64,000 bases of DNA. Origin: Diplolepis rosae (taxonomy: Eukaryota > Arthropoda > Insecta > Hymenoptera > Diplolepididae). This document shows positions 21,861 to 31,699 of the stretch, piece after piece; position 1 is the stretch's first letter; each line of letters begins with the position of its first letter. A program made the translations under genes and the position numbers. The notes beneath the pieces are model-generated. The model worked only from the letters and a program-made list of their open reading frames with translations. It was not told the DNA's origin and did not search any database. The DNA lies in the NCBI GenBank assembly GCA_030998225.1, contig JAPYXD010000275.1, forward strand, positions 2,232,001 through 2,296,000, read 5' to 3'.

Positions 21861-22553
21861 TCAATAGCAAAATATATAAAACGTTTCAGATAACATAGTG
21901 TTTTTTAGTGCTTGAACGACTTCTGAAACGATATTTAAATTAATTTTGTCATCTTGTTTATTTTTTACAACAAGACTGAAGACATCTCGACCATTACGAA
22001 TGAACGTAAGTACTTCACCGGGTTTTGAGTTTTCCTTTCTCAAATCCTCTATATCCAACAAGTTTTTTTCTGTCGGGCTTTTATTGACTTCTGAGTTCAT
22101 TTCGCAGTGCGCATCTATGAAATGTACCAGATGTCCTTTGCCCATAAAAACTTTATCTTTACTATATGCAATACATGCTTCCGATACTAACGATACTGAT
22201 ATACTTCCAACAGGAGATCTGCTGCTCACTTTTACTGCTCTCTCACATGAAGAGTCTTTCGTACCATTTCTGCCTGAGCTCTGAACAGAAACCACACCAA
22301 CACTGGATGCCTGTGACCTCCCTGGAGTCAACGACAAGGGTCTAATCGGAACATCAGACCCTTCGCCAGGATAAACTCGATGGCCATCTTTCCTGGGAGT
22401 AAAAACTCCTGACTCCCTATGATTTTTGTCACAAGCTGAAGGTATTGCACTACTACACTCAGTACCATTCATCAAATACTCCAATATTTGAGAATTTATA
22501 TTTACCGTGGGCTCACATTCGTCTTCAGTTACGAAGAACCTACTCTCAACCAT
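21861..22553 (-). pseudogene. Retroelement ORF with a macrodomain-like segment
   Basis: A 230-codon frame follows gag on the same strand. Residues 1-130 are Ser-rich and unstructured. Residues about 132-222 read KGHLVHFIDAHCEMNSEV, a spacer, then KPGEVLTFIRNGRDVFSLVV and KNKQDD. This matches the layout of the TARG1/OARD1 macrodomain family: an L-x-H-x-I strand before C-x-M, then a GEV strand, an aromatic strand and the lysine near LVTK that acts in de-ADP-ribosylation. The glycine-rich loop after C-x-M is not conserved, and the C-terminal part with the GCGxD motif is absent, so it is probably inactive now. The family call is by eye and needs a profile search. Confidence 0.45.
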
Positions 22554-22673
22554 CTCCTCAGGATCACAATCAGTATCAGGTTTCCCAGCGCCCCAAGCCC
22601 TGCTTGTTTTCCCACGCTTTGCCAGTAGAAGCTTCTAACTCTCTTCCACATGAAGTGAATCAATATAAATTTT

Positions 22674-23900
22674 TTAATTCGTCAAGTTTGAGGATAATTC
22701 TGCATTCTGGGAGAGACTTGGGTTGTCGGTCGTCGTGCTCCCGTTCCAACGGCCCTTTTTGTAGTTTAAAGGCGTAGTCTCAAGCCTTTTCGATTTCGCA
22801 CGTTCCTGATCGTGTTTCCGTTTCATACGACAATTTTCAAATTTATGATTGTCCTTATAACAATAATGACAGCCCTGCTCCTCCCTGTCTCCCGCAAACT
22901 TACGTTTTCTAGAGTTCTGACATTCCCGCCTAATATGTCCGAACTCTTTACAATTGAAACATTGTATTCTTTCTTTAGGACGTTCTACTTTATCATCACT
23001 CTTTCCATCATAATTTCTTTCAGATTCAAATTTCGGTGGTTGATTTTTGTTGTGCACCCATTCCCAACTTTTCAAACGCAATTCTGCCTCTGTAGCTAGC
23101 GCGATCCCTTTTCTGAAATTTGTACAAAAATTTCACGTTCCAGGCCACGCAAAAATTACCGGTTGCGGTTTCCTTGAAAGCTTCACATCGAACAAAACCT
23201 CTTTTGCCAAGTGTATTTTCTAACACACGATTAATTAGTTTATTCAAAATCTGGCTACGCGTGCTCCATACCCTGGTACCGTTTCTAAATTACTTCTCTT
23301 TACAGTAGCCAACTGCTGCATTAGTTGGCTCAGATCGTCCTGCTGATAATACACCTGTTCTAAAATTTTCAAAGTTCCATTTAAATCAATATCCGGACTA
23401 TCTTGAATGAGTTTTCGTGCTTCATCGGTTATTTTAGTAACTATAAGCATCGTTAAATACGGTATTTCTTGGGGTAATACCATTGACTTAGCTACCCTGC
23501 AATGACGAACGAACATTCTCACGGACATATTCCTACCATTAAATTCCGGAATTGGATCGCGTACAACTTTTGAAATTTTTTCAGGATTTTTCGTTTTCCT
23601 TAAAAAAAGTTCACTCACTTGATTTTGTAGCTTTTGTACAGGCGTCTCGTGTCGGCGTAGCTCACTCCAATTATTTTGCACAGTATCAATATCATTACTA
23701 CTAATAACTATATTAGGAACAACGTTTCTATCCTCGGTGTTAGCACTGCTAGTACTCGGAGTTTCTAAACTTATACGGCTCATTCCTCTCGTTGCCCTTA
23801 CAACACCTTCGTTACCTACATTTGATAAACTTTCGCTCACTGAAGGTTGACTTTTATTTCTAAGCCTAGCAGCCCTTGTTTGTCGTAGTGCTTTCGGCAT
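22674..23900 (-). pseudogene. Gypsy-type gag with two zinc knuckles, frameshifted
   Basis: The frame starts at 23900 (MPKALRQTRAARLRNKSQPS). A Ser-rich head is followed by a capsid-like region (IPEFNGRNMSVRMFVRHCRV, then ITDEARKLIQDSPD and VYYQQDDLSQLMQQLA). Frame shifts near 23247 and 23090 lead into a basic tail with two CCHC-type knuckles, CFNCKEFGHIRREC and CHYCYKDNHKFENC, which package element RNA. The first frame of 218 codons is intact. It lies about 800 bp downstream of the primer-binding site, as expected. Confidence 0.85.
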
Positions 23901-24728
23901 CTTGTCTTAAAATATATTATTTTTAATTAACAAAAATTATCTTATCCACTAGGACTTACTCTTTTGTTCCTTAATAATCTAATATTGGCTTACACTTAAA
24001 CAATTACAATTTTTTTTTCACAGATTTTCACCACACTTCTTCAGCTGCAGATGCTAACCTTCAGTCTTCTTCGTCCTAGAGGTTCTCGGTGGTTGATCCT
24101 TGATGTCCTTTCCGCTGTACTCTAAGGTCCCTCCTTGCCGTGGCTCTTCACGAGCCGGCTGCTTATCCTGACGTTTCTCTCTATTATATCCTTGATTATT
24201 GACGGGTTTGTTCCCGTGGTCCCATCAAACAATCCTACGACCTCGGTGCTTATCTGCACCCTTCGCCTCCGGGTGTAAAAACCACGGCAAAAACCCCGGG
24301 AGGAAGGTCATGGCTTTCCTTTCTCTTTCTGGCTACTCGTCTGCTCGAGATTGAACCTGGTGGGCCGCAAAGTTACTCAATTCGCCCTCCGGTTATCCAC
24401 TCATTTAAAATTCCAAGAAACTACTCAGTTCACCCCTTGAAAATTTTGAATTAAATTTGATCACGAGCGACACTCCCGCCTTAATTTCACAATAGAGAAG
24501 TATTTTTTGGACTTACTTTATCAAGTAGTAAAATGCCGTTTAGTCAGACACGTGACCTTGAACCTGAATTCTTTGGTCTCCTGACCTAGTTCCCACAATG
24601 ATCGTCTGTGCTTCCCTGGTAAAGAAACTTTCTTCCTATGCAATACAGTATATTATTGTCGATGTGACACAACAATCTTCTTCAAGCGGTACAGCAGATC
24701 CCACCGCTGTCACCAAATTTGTTACGAT
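23901..24728 (-). promoter_or_regulatory. Provirus leader with primer-binding site and LTR end
   Basis: Bases 24720-24728 are the last part of the 5' LTR (ending CGTAACA on the minus strand). TGGTGACAGCGGTGGG (24700-24715) follows within five bases, the place and type of a tRNA primer-binding site. The remaining 800 bp to the gag start is non-coding and locally GC-rich, with no ORF worth naming. Confidence 0.6.
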
Positions 24729-26604
24729 CAGCCTCCGGAATCTCTGGAGTTGAAAATGTCACAGATGTTGACCGTTGGCCACCGTGGCGCTGGCTGTTCA
24801 TGAGGCCGACCTTATACAGATTAGCATTATAGAACATTGAAATTTAACGTTTTTTGTGAAAAATTGGTGTCTGAAGTGCTTTTGTGTGCTTTTTAGGTAA
24901 ATTGGAATGGTTTTAGCAGTCGGTGATATAAAAATTTAAGTGAAAATACGGAAATTTGTTGCTGTAGGTTGCAAAACAGGCTACACGTAATGCTCTGAAA
25001 AAGGACATTGTTTTGTGGTTTATTTATCATGAGCGCCTTTAACTTATTAAAATTAAATCTATACTAAATTTAAAACGCTTTGAATAAAAAAATCAACAAA
25101 GCTGACTGACTGAACTTAAGGTATTATAGATAGGGATGGGCGATCTTCAAAAAAAAAGAATTGATTCTGAAATTATTGATTCAATTTGATCGATTAATCG
25201 GTTAAAAATATCGATTTTTGAATCGATCTTCATAAATCGATACCTTTTTCTGAAAATTATGAATTTCTGTAAAATAACATTTTTTTAAAATGTTTTATAA
25301 CAATTGGAGATATAATTGTTACTTGCATATTTTGTGAATTTAAATTATCAAATTAAAAAAGTGTTTATATCAATAAGAAAGGAAATTAGGCTTAAAAAAC
25401 ACACTATATTTGCGAATCAGGAACGTCTTTTATTTTTTTAAATTGCACAATTTCTAAAGCAATGCGTATTATTAGTGATAAAGTTTCTGACATAAATATG
25501 AAGTATTACTATAAAGTTTATAATATTAATATACTTTGAACTTTGCATATCACTTAAAGTATTATTTATGATAAAATTTCTGGCATAAATATGAAGTATT
25601 ATTATAAATTTTATAATATTAATATACTTTGTAAATCACATTAAGGATATTCTCGTGGTCGACCCCGTGATCTCACTTTTAAACTAAAAAACAGTTCATA
25701 GGAACAGTTCATAGAAATAGGAAACAGGAAAAAAAGAAAGGAGAATCGTTCGTAAAGATCGAAAAAAAATATCAATCCAACCGATTAATCGAGTAAGAAA
25801 GATCGATCTCCGTAGAATCGAATCGAGATCGCCCATCCCTAATTATAGATAAAATACACATAATAAATTATGTGCATGTGAGATCTAAATATCCATTATA
25901 TTATTATGATAATATTTATTACAAACATCTTTGTTCTTAGTGTTTTCAAATACTTCTAAAGGAATTTTATAAATTCTTTATACTTGTTACTTTTTCAAAT
26001 GTACGTTCATTCCTTATGTGAAAGTTTTGTTCATAAAAATGTAATTTTTTCAATTACTGAGAAGTTTTAAAATATAAAATACAAAATGTCCTATAATAAA
26101 ATCTAATTTTTCTAACAAAATCAAGATGATATAATTAATACCCGTATTATAATTCAATTTGATGGAATTTCAATAGCCAATTTTTCTATTATAATATGTA
26201 AGACTGATATAATATCAACAATATTGATAATATAAATAAATATTGTATTTTTATTTAATAATCACAATGTAAATATTAATGTTAAAACGAAGATAACAGA
26301 ACTTTGATTTCAATTTCCAGCCAGAATTACAAAAACAATTTTCGCCCAAATTTCAAGCATATTACCCTTTATATCAGTAAAAATTGCTTTAAATAATATT
26401 TAAAACTTTCTAGTTTAATGTGTTGTAAAAAAAATATGATCAAGTAGTTTTTATCCCCAAAAATTTAATTTTTATGCATTTTTCCCATGCATTGAAATGA
26501 ATTCAGGCCTCATGAACAATCAGCGCCCCTAGCGGCCACGGTCAATTCTTGTGACATTTTCGTTTCGCGGATTACGTGCATTATGGCTAAGATGCAGGGG
26601 GCTG
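24729..26604. mobile_element. hAT-like non-autonomous element with 8-bp target duplication
   Basis: Both sides carry GTTACGAT (24721-24728 and 26605-26612). The element starts CAGCCTCC and ends GGGGGCTG. Subterminal arms at 24752-24815 and 26506-26565 are imperfect inverted copies (GAAAATGTCACA and GTTCATGAGGCC). CAG termini with an 8-bp duplication are characteristic of hAT transposons. No transposase is seen in the 1876 bp, which are AT-rich and host another insertion (25131-25841). It split the 5' LTR of the Gypsy provirus. Confidence 0.85.
25131..25841. mobile_element. hAT-like element nested in the larger hAT-like element
   Basis: Inverted termini TAGGGATGGGCGATC (25131-25145) and GATCGCCCATCCCTA (25827-25841) are flanked by the exact duplication ATTATAGA (25123-25130 and 25842-25849). 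It is 711 bp and non-coding, with further inverted CGATTAATCG blocks near both ends. An internal 93-bp tandem duplication sits near 25477-25635. The intact duplication means it inserted after the host element. Confidence 0.92.
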
Positions 26605-26612
26605 GTTACGAT

Positions 26613-27428
26613 CCAGTGTCGCTACGGTAGACAACTTTCGATGATGCTGGTTGTTGATTGGATGGGCTGCTGGATCCGTTTGCTGTTATTGGTCCGTTGA
26701 AACGAACACCTACGAAAAGGAGAGGTTTTATTTTATTAAAAATAATTAAACACTTATTCACTGTATAACTCCACAGTTTATCATTCAGAAATATTTAATA
26801 ATTATAAACATAATTAAATACAGTTTAATTATATACTCTAGTTTTACAGTTGGACTGTCAGGCGAAATCTGAGTTTTCGACGCTCTGTGGTATACTTGTA
26901 AATTAACCCTCTCTCTGAGCCCTTTAGCCAATCAAGTTGCTTACGTCAGCAAATTTTATGGTACTTTGGCAAATAGAATTTCAGGCCACGCAGGACTGCC
27001 TATTGCTAATAATTCAAATTAATGTATCGATAAAAGGTGATATTATAAACAGTCAAAGTTGAGAGGTCGAAATTCTTAAGAATGTTTATAAGCATAGCAT
27101 CTGGTTCTATTTAGACTTAGGGCACGCTTCGGTTATTAAAACAGATTTATGAGTATATATTTACGACAAGGTTATTGCGTGCTTTCGCATTCCTCAAATT
27201 CCTACACGTGTAAGCTTGCGAATGAGACACAGAGGAATCTTTCCGTCAAGGCTACGAGTCATTACGTTCAAATTCTGGCGCGTACATTATCGGTAATGTG
27301 GATTCCCATTATTTCCTGCGAGCTATCTATCGGTTATGCTGCTTCCTTCTTTATCTAGAAAACGTGTTATTACAAAAGGGGTTCTAGATCCCCTTATGTT
27401 TAGTACCGAAAACGGCTACACCGTTACA
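26613..27428 (-). repeat. 5' LTR of the Gypsy-type provirus
   Basis: In minus orientation it starts TGTAACGGTGTAGCC at 27428 and runs to ACACTGGATCGTAACA, the last nine bases being separated by the hAT insertion (24720-24728). It matches the 3' LTR at 10302-10805 over several hundred bases. The adjacent primer-binding site marks it as the 5' LTR. Flanking TATA at 27429-27432 is the presumed target duplication. Confidence 0.75.
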
Positions 27429-27546
27429 TATAATACATAGAGTAGGCATGCCTGGTCGGAAGGCGTCCTCCAAATAATAAAAGAAAGCGAATCGACTTAG
27501 TCAATCTATCTTTCTCTTTCAAGGCGCGATACGCATACGCGAACGA

Positions 27547-28525
27547 CTTGCAATTCAAAATGAAGTAGTCCAGTATGCAGCATCACGAATTGAAAAAATA
27601 TTTAGAGTTCACTGTGAATAAAAAACCGGATAAATGAAAAAACATAAAAAAATTTTTACATGAACCGACCGGAATTTAAAAAAAAAATTTATTATTAAAG
27701 AAGGATGCCAAATTGGTTATCAATGGCAAAACGCGAACAAGGTTTACATTTTTGAAAACTTTTCGTGAAGACTTTGTTACCGGAGTCTCTCACAGAATGA
27801 TCTGAACTGTTTTAAAAACCGACTCGGGACATGTGGCTTTACTGACCGACAACTTTTTTTTTTTGTATAAGCAATCCTGAGAGGTTCTTTTCCTCCTTGA
27901 AGAAGACTATTGTCCTATACCTAATTCCGGTCGGTTCGTGTAAAAAAATTTTTGTTTTTTCATTTATCCGGTTTTTCATTCACAGTCTACTCTAAATATT
28001 TTTTCAATTCGTGATGCTGCCCCTAGTGAACTGGCTGAACGATAGCTTTACGCTGTAGCGTAACATTATCGTAAAGTTATCGTAAAGTAGCATTATAACT
28101 CATGAATGAGGCAAAATAAACATTCAAAATTGTTTTATCCTTATTCTACATTGAAAATAACGTTAACTGGTAATTTAAATATACAATAATTTTATTTGTT
28201 TACGCTAAAAATTAAAAAAACATAATACCTGTCATTGAACGCAGTGCAGTGCTTCATCACTTTCCATGTCTTCACCGTCAGAATTGACTATTTGTTAGAG
28301 TGAGATGAAAGTATAGTTTTTTAGCGTAAATAAATAAAATTATTGCATATTTCAATTACCAGTTAACGTTATTTTTAACGTAGAATAAGGATAAAAACAT
28401 TTTGAATATTTATTTTGCCTCATTCATGAGTTATAATGCTACTTTACGATAACTTTACGATAATGTTATGATAATGTTACGCTACAGCGTAAAGCATATT
28501 GGACTACTTCATTTTGAATTGCAAG
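27547..28525. repeat. Palindromic element with long arms, interrupted by a foldback element
   Basis: The left arm (about 27547-27675), beginning CTTGCAATTCAAAATGAAGT, is mirrored by 27925-28020 and then, across an insertion, by 28494-28525. The inner arms share ATCACGAATTGAAAAAATAT and CCGGATAAATGAAAAAAC. The centre (27690-27910) is unique and non-coding. The break in the right arm is exactly where the CCCTAGTGAACTGG foldback element inserted. Confidence 0.85.
28021..28493. repeat. Foldback element, copy 2
   Basis: The left terminus CCCTAGTGAACTGGCTGAAC is the same as in copy 1 at 8531. The CGTAAAG-type arms and the CATGAATGAGGCAAAATAAA block are mirrored at 28410-28493. The right terminus lacks about 25 bp of the expected end, and the centre is shorter than in copy 1. 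It is non-coding and inserted in the palindrome 27547-28525. Confidence 0.8.
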
Positions 28526-28623
28526 CTATGAGATAAGTTTTTGAATCCTATGATAATCCTTATTTTAATTATCTCCTACATTCTAATGTTTTATAGAAAT
28601 TCTGAATTAATCTTTGGATTTAT

Positions 28624-28664
28624 GGCACTGAAGAGGGCCCCCATATGTGGCCGAAACGTTTGCC
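28624..28664 (+). ncRNA. Hammerhead-ribozyme-like motif (isolated)
   Basis: GGCA-CTGAAGA-GGGCC (loop) GGCC-GAAACGTT-TGCC fits the type I hammerhead order: stem I GGCA/TGCC (4 bp), core CTGANGA, stem II GGCC/GGCC, core GAAA, and a one-pair stem III before the cleavage site. There is one extra G between the CTGANGA core and stem II. Such motifs are known from Penelope-like retroelements, two copies of which lie 1-3 kb away. Activity is uncertain. Confidence 0.45.
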
Positions 28665-28799
28665 TTGTTTTCTTTTTGAGTATTTTTATATCTAATAGTG
28701 ATAATTTTAATCCAAGAAAATAAAAAGAATCTGACCATATGCCAAAATAACGACAAATAAACAAAAAATTCTATGAATAAAATATCCAATTTTCTATAT

Positions 28800-29399
28800 A
28801 TGTAGACAAATCTTTTAAATGATGTATAAGAATATCAATATTTGCATTTATCGAACTGTAGAGAAATTCTAATATTCTCACACATTCTAACTAATAGTTT
28901 GTACGAATTTTTTTCAAAAAAAAAATCCTTAATTTCTTAATTAGTAAATTAATTTTGCTACATAAATGATTTACATTTTATAACTTTATTACGTAAATTA
29001 ATGTTAGTTAATGGGACTAAAAAAGGGAACACTATTTTTTGGTAAATTTTGTACTTTTTAATTCACATAAGGCAATCACATTTTTTGTTACATTTGGTAT
29101 TTTCTTGATTAGAATGACACTCAAAACGATGGTTAAGCTATTGAGTCACATGTTTTTAAAACTCTTCATAGTTATTGAAAAGTATAGCACTTGAACGGAG
29201 ACTTAAATCCTGATCATATTTTTTTAATATTCACTTATCATAGAACTTAATATTTAAGAAAATATTCAAGATAATGAGTCGAAACGAAAGAAAGTCAAAC
29301 GGAATTTTAAGGAATCCACTTAAAAGGAATACATAATGTCCACTAATCATAATCTTGTAACTTAAAACATAAATGAATGGTAGCAGTTATCGCCCTCCA
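28800..29399. other. AT-rich, no gene seen
   Basis: Low-complexity sequence between the isolated hammerhead-like motif and the Penelope-like block. No coding sequence or clear repeat boundary is visible. Confidence 0.5.
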
Positions 29400-29487
29400 T
29401 GATTAAGTATAAGTAAGTGACTCGATCGATGTAGGAAAGGGCCAATAGAAAATGAAAAGACCAAGTATCTTCACAGGTCAAAGTGGC

Positions 29488-29522
29488 GACGTTTCGTTGG
29501 CTTGGTTTGCCAACCTCATCAG
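29488..29522 (-). ncRNA. Hammerhead-ribozyme-like motif in the Penelope 3' region (minus copy)
   Basis: On the minus strand CTGATGA-G-GTTGGC (loop) GCCAAC-GAAACGTC has the hammerhead cores CTGATGA and GAAA, a perfect 6-bp stem II, and the minimal stem III before GTC. One extra G lies between the CTGATGA core and stem II. Its position in the 3' non-coding region agrees with hammerhead motifs known in Penelope-like elements. Confidence 0.6.
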
Positions 29523-29822
29523 GCTAATTTATTGAAAAATCAAAACATTAAAATTCACTAACACTTACAAGTAAAGTACATTTATGGTTAAAATTTTACT
29601 AGGTTGAAAATTACCTTAATGGTTCATTTCGAATTAAAATTACAGATTTGTTAACAGTCAAATTTTTCAAAACATATTTGAGCCGACGGTGTTGTGTCTA
29701 CTGAAGGTATGTCATGATCGCTCGTCGTATTTATTTATTAATAACTAATACAAGTAAGAAGACATAAACAAATATTGATGACTGGTATATGTCTAACGGA
29801 GAAATTTTAATATAGAAGTCAA

Positions 29823-30440
29823 TCATGAATTCATTAATTTGAGAATCGGGAAATAAATTTTATTTAGAGTATAAATATCTTCTTTTTTGTTAATGCTATT
29901 GTGATTGGATTTTATGTGTATCATTTCAGACGTTAATCTTTTCTTATAGTTTGATTCTTGATCTATAATTTTAGTTTCTTCCCAATTAAATTCATGATTG
30001 TAATTCATTTGGTGTTGATAAATTACAGATTCTATACTTTTTTTGTTTTTATGCTCATTAATACGTGTTTTTAAAGATCTCTTAGTCTCACCCATATACG
30101 TTGCTGGGCAGTTTCTGCATGTAAATTTATAAACTACATTTGTTTGATTCCATTTGTCTAAAGTATCCTTGCCCAATTTTACAATTGGACTTAAATTTTT
30201 ACAAACTTTTGGTATTGAGCTGAAGTTATATTTCTGAAAAATGTGCGATAGTTTCAAAAAAAAAATTTCTGTTATGTATGGAATATGAACTTTTATTTTT
30301 TGTTTGTAAATATTGGTTGACTTGTTGTTTATTTTATCATTATTATTATCTAAAGAGCAGTATTTTATTTTAGACATACGTCTTTTTACATTATTTTCAA
30401 CAAAGTTAATAGGATAATTATTCTTGGTTAATAAAGATAC
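29823..30440 (-). pseudogene. Penelope-like C-terminal region with GIY-YIG endonuclease
   Basis: The open frame runs from the RT-endonuclease linker (KIKVHIPYITEIFFLKLSHI, then FSSIPKVCKNLSPIVKLGKD) into the GIY-YIG domain. The domain core is VVYKFTCRNCPATYMGETKR with SLKTRINEHK, giving the Tyr pair, the Arg and the following helix. This nuclease nicks target DNA during Penelope retrotransposition. The frame is 184 codons and intact from MSKIKYC, but it lacks the RT, which is present only in the neighbouring + copy. Confidence 0.85.
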
Positions 30441-30479
30441 CTTTCAATAAAATTGTCAATTGTTCCAAATTTCTGTTTG

Positions 30480-31265
30480 AAAATACATTTTTTAGTTTCA
30501 ATGGCAGTGTTTATCAACAAATCGAAGGCACCCTTATGGGTTCGCCTATATCACCGTTGTTTGCTGATATTGTAATGGATGATTTGGAAGTATATTGTTT
30601 ACAAAAACTGAAAATTAATCATAACTGTACTTCCTCTTTTTTACTACAGATATGTAGATGACACTATTTTATGTGTCCACAAAAACCATGTCGATTTAAT
30701 AATTAACACTTTTAATTCATATTCCTCCAATTTACAATTCACATTCGAATTAGAACACAATAATAGAATTAATTTTTTAGATATGACTTTAATTAGACAC
30801 CATAATTGCATTATTACTGATTGTTTTCAAAAACCATCTTCTTCTGGTAGAATGATCAATTATCTTTCAAATCATCCAATCCAACATAAAAAAAACATTG
30901 TCTCTAATCTTGTGAATAGAGCGTTGTTATTGTCTGAAAAAATGTTTCACAATAAGAATCTTATCAAAGTAAAATCTTTATTAACCAAGAATAATTATCC
31001 TATTAACTTTTTTGAAAATAATGTAAAAAGACGTATGTCTAAAATAAAATATTGCTCTTTAGATAATAATAATAATAAAAAAAACAACAAACAAAAAATA
31101 AAAGTTCATATTCCATACATAACAGAAAAAATTTGTTTGAAACTATCGCACATTTTTCAGAAATATAACTTCAGCTCAATACCAAAAGTTTGTAAAAATT
31201 TAAGTCCAATTGTAAAATTGGGCAAAGATACTTTAGACAAATGGAATCAAACAAGAGTAAAATAA
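30480..31265 (+). pseudogene. Penelope-like reverse transcriptase fragment
   Basis: GTLMGSPISPLFADIVMDDL is the RT motif before the active site. After a one-base frame change, YRYVDDTILCVHKNHVD carries the catalytic YVDD, then NRINFLDMTL and SHKHI-type linker sequence continue to 31265. The final frame (30783-31265) is open for 160 codons and ends TRVK-stop exactly where the minus copy continues into the endonuclease. It is inactive because of truncation and frameshift. Confidence 0.85.
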
Positions 31266-31664
31266 ATGTTTTTCCCGTGTTGCACACGATTTTTTTTCTA
31301 CGGGGCAAACGTGCGGGGCAAACAAATCCACTTTCTGACCCGCTAGTAGAAAAAAATTCATGATTGACTTCTATATTAAAATTTCTCCGTTAGACATATA
31401 CCAGTCACCAATATTTGGTTATGTCTTCTTACTTGTATTAGTTATTAATAAATAAATACGACGAGCGATCATGTTATACCTTCAGTAGACAGAACACCGT
31501 CGGCTCAAATATGTTTTTAAAATTTTGACTGTTCACAAATCTGTAATTTTAATTCGAACTGAACCCTTAAGATAATTTTCAATCTATGTAAAATTTTAAC
31601 CATAAATGTACTTTACTTGTAAGTGTTAGTAAATTTTAATGTTTTGTTTTTTCAATAAATTAGT

Positions 31665-31699
31665 CTGATGAGGTTGACAAACTAAGCCAACGAAATGTC
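31665..31699 (+). ncRNA. Hammerhead-ribozyme-like motif in the Penelope 3' region (plus copy)
   Basis: CTGATGA-G-GTTG (loop) CAAC-GAAATGTC is the plus-strand counterpart of the motif at 29488-29522. Stem II is reduced to four pairs and the stem III base after GAAA is changed (T for C), so it looks more degraded than the minus-strand copy. Confidence 0.5.

Larger units (their letters stand above)
10302..27428 (-). mobile_element. Nested Gypsy-type LTR provirus, about 17 kb with insertions
   Basis: Two same-orientation LTRs bound this interval. On the minus strand the order is 5' LTR, primer-binding site, gag with zinc knuckles, macrodomain-like ORF, integrase, polypurine tract, 3' LTR. The flanks read TATA on both sides (9114-9117, once the mariner is discounted, and 27429-27432), consistent with a 4-bp target duplication. 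Protease and RT are not visible. Later insertions include two hAT elements, a + strand solo LTR and probably the + strand fragments at 18.4-20.8 kb. An alternative is that the two LTRs come from separate copies and the interior is composite. Confidence 0.55.
29400..30445 (-). mobile_element. Penelope-like element, 5'-truncated minus-strand copy
   Basis: This copy contains the 3' third of the ORF (29823-30440) and a 3' non-coding region with a hammerhead-like motif (29488-29522). Its 3' region is an inverted repeat of 31359-31785, and its coding part of 31000-31255. The two copies meet head to head at about 30445. Inverted or tandem partial copies are typical of Penelope-like elements. Confidence 0.8.
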
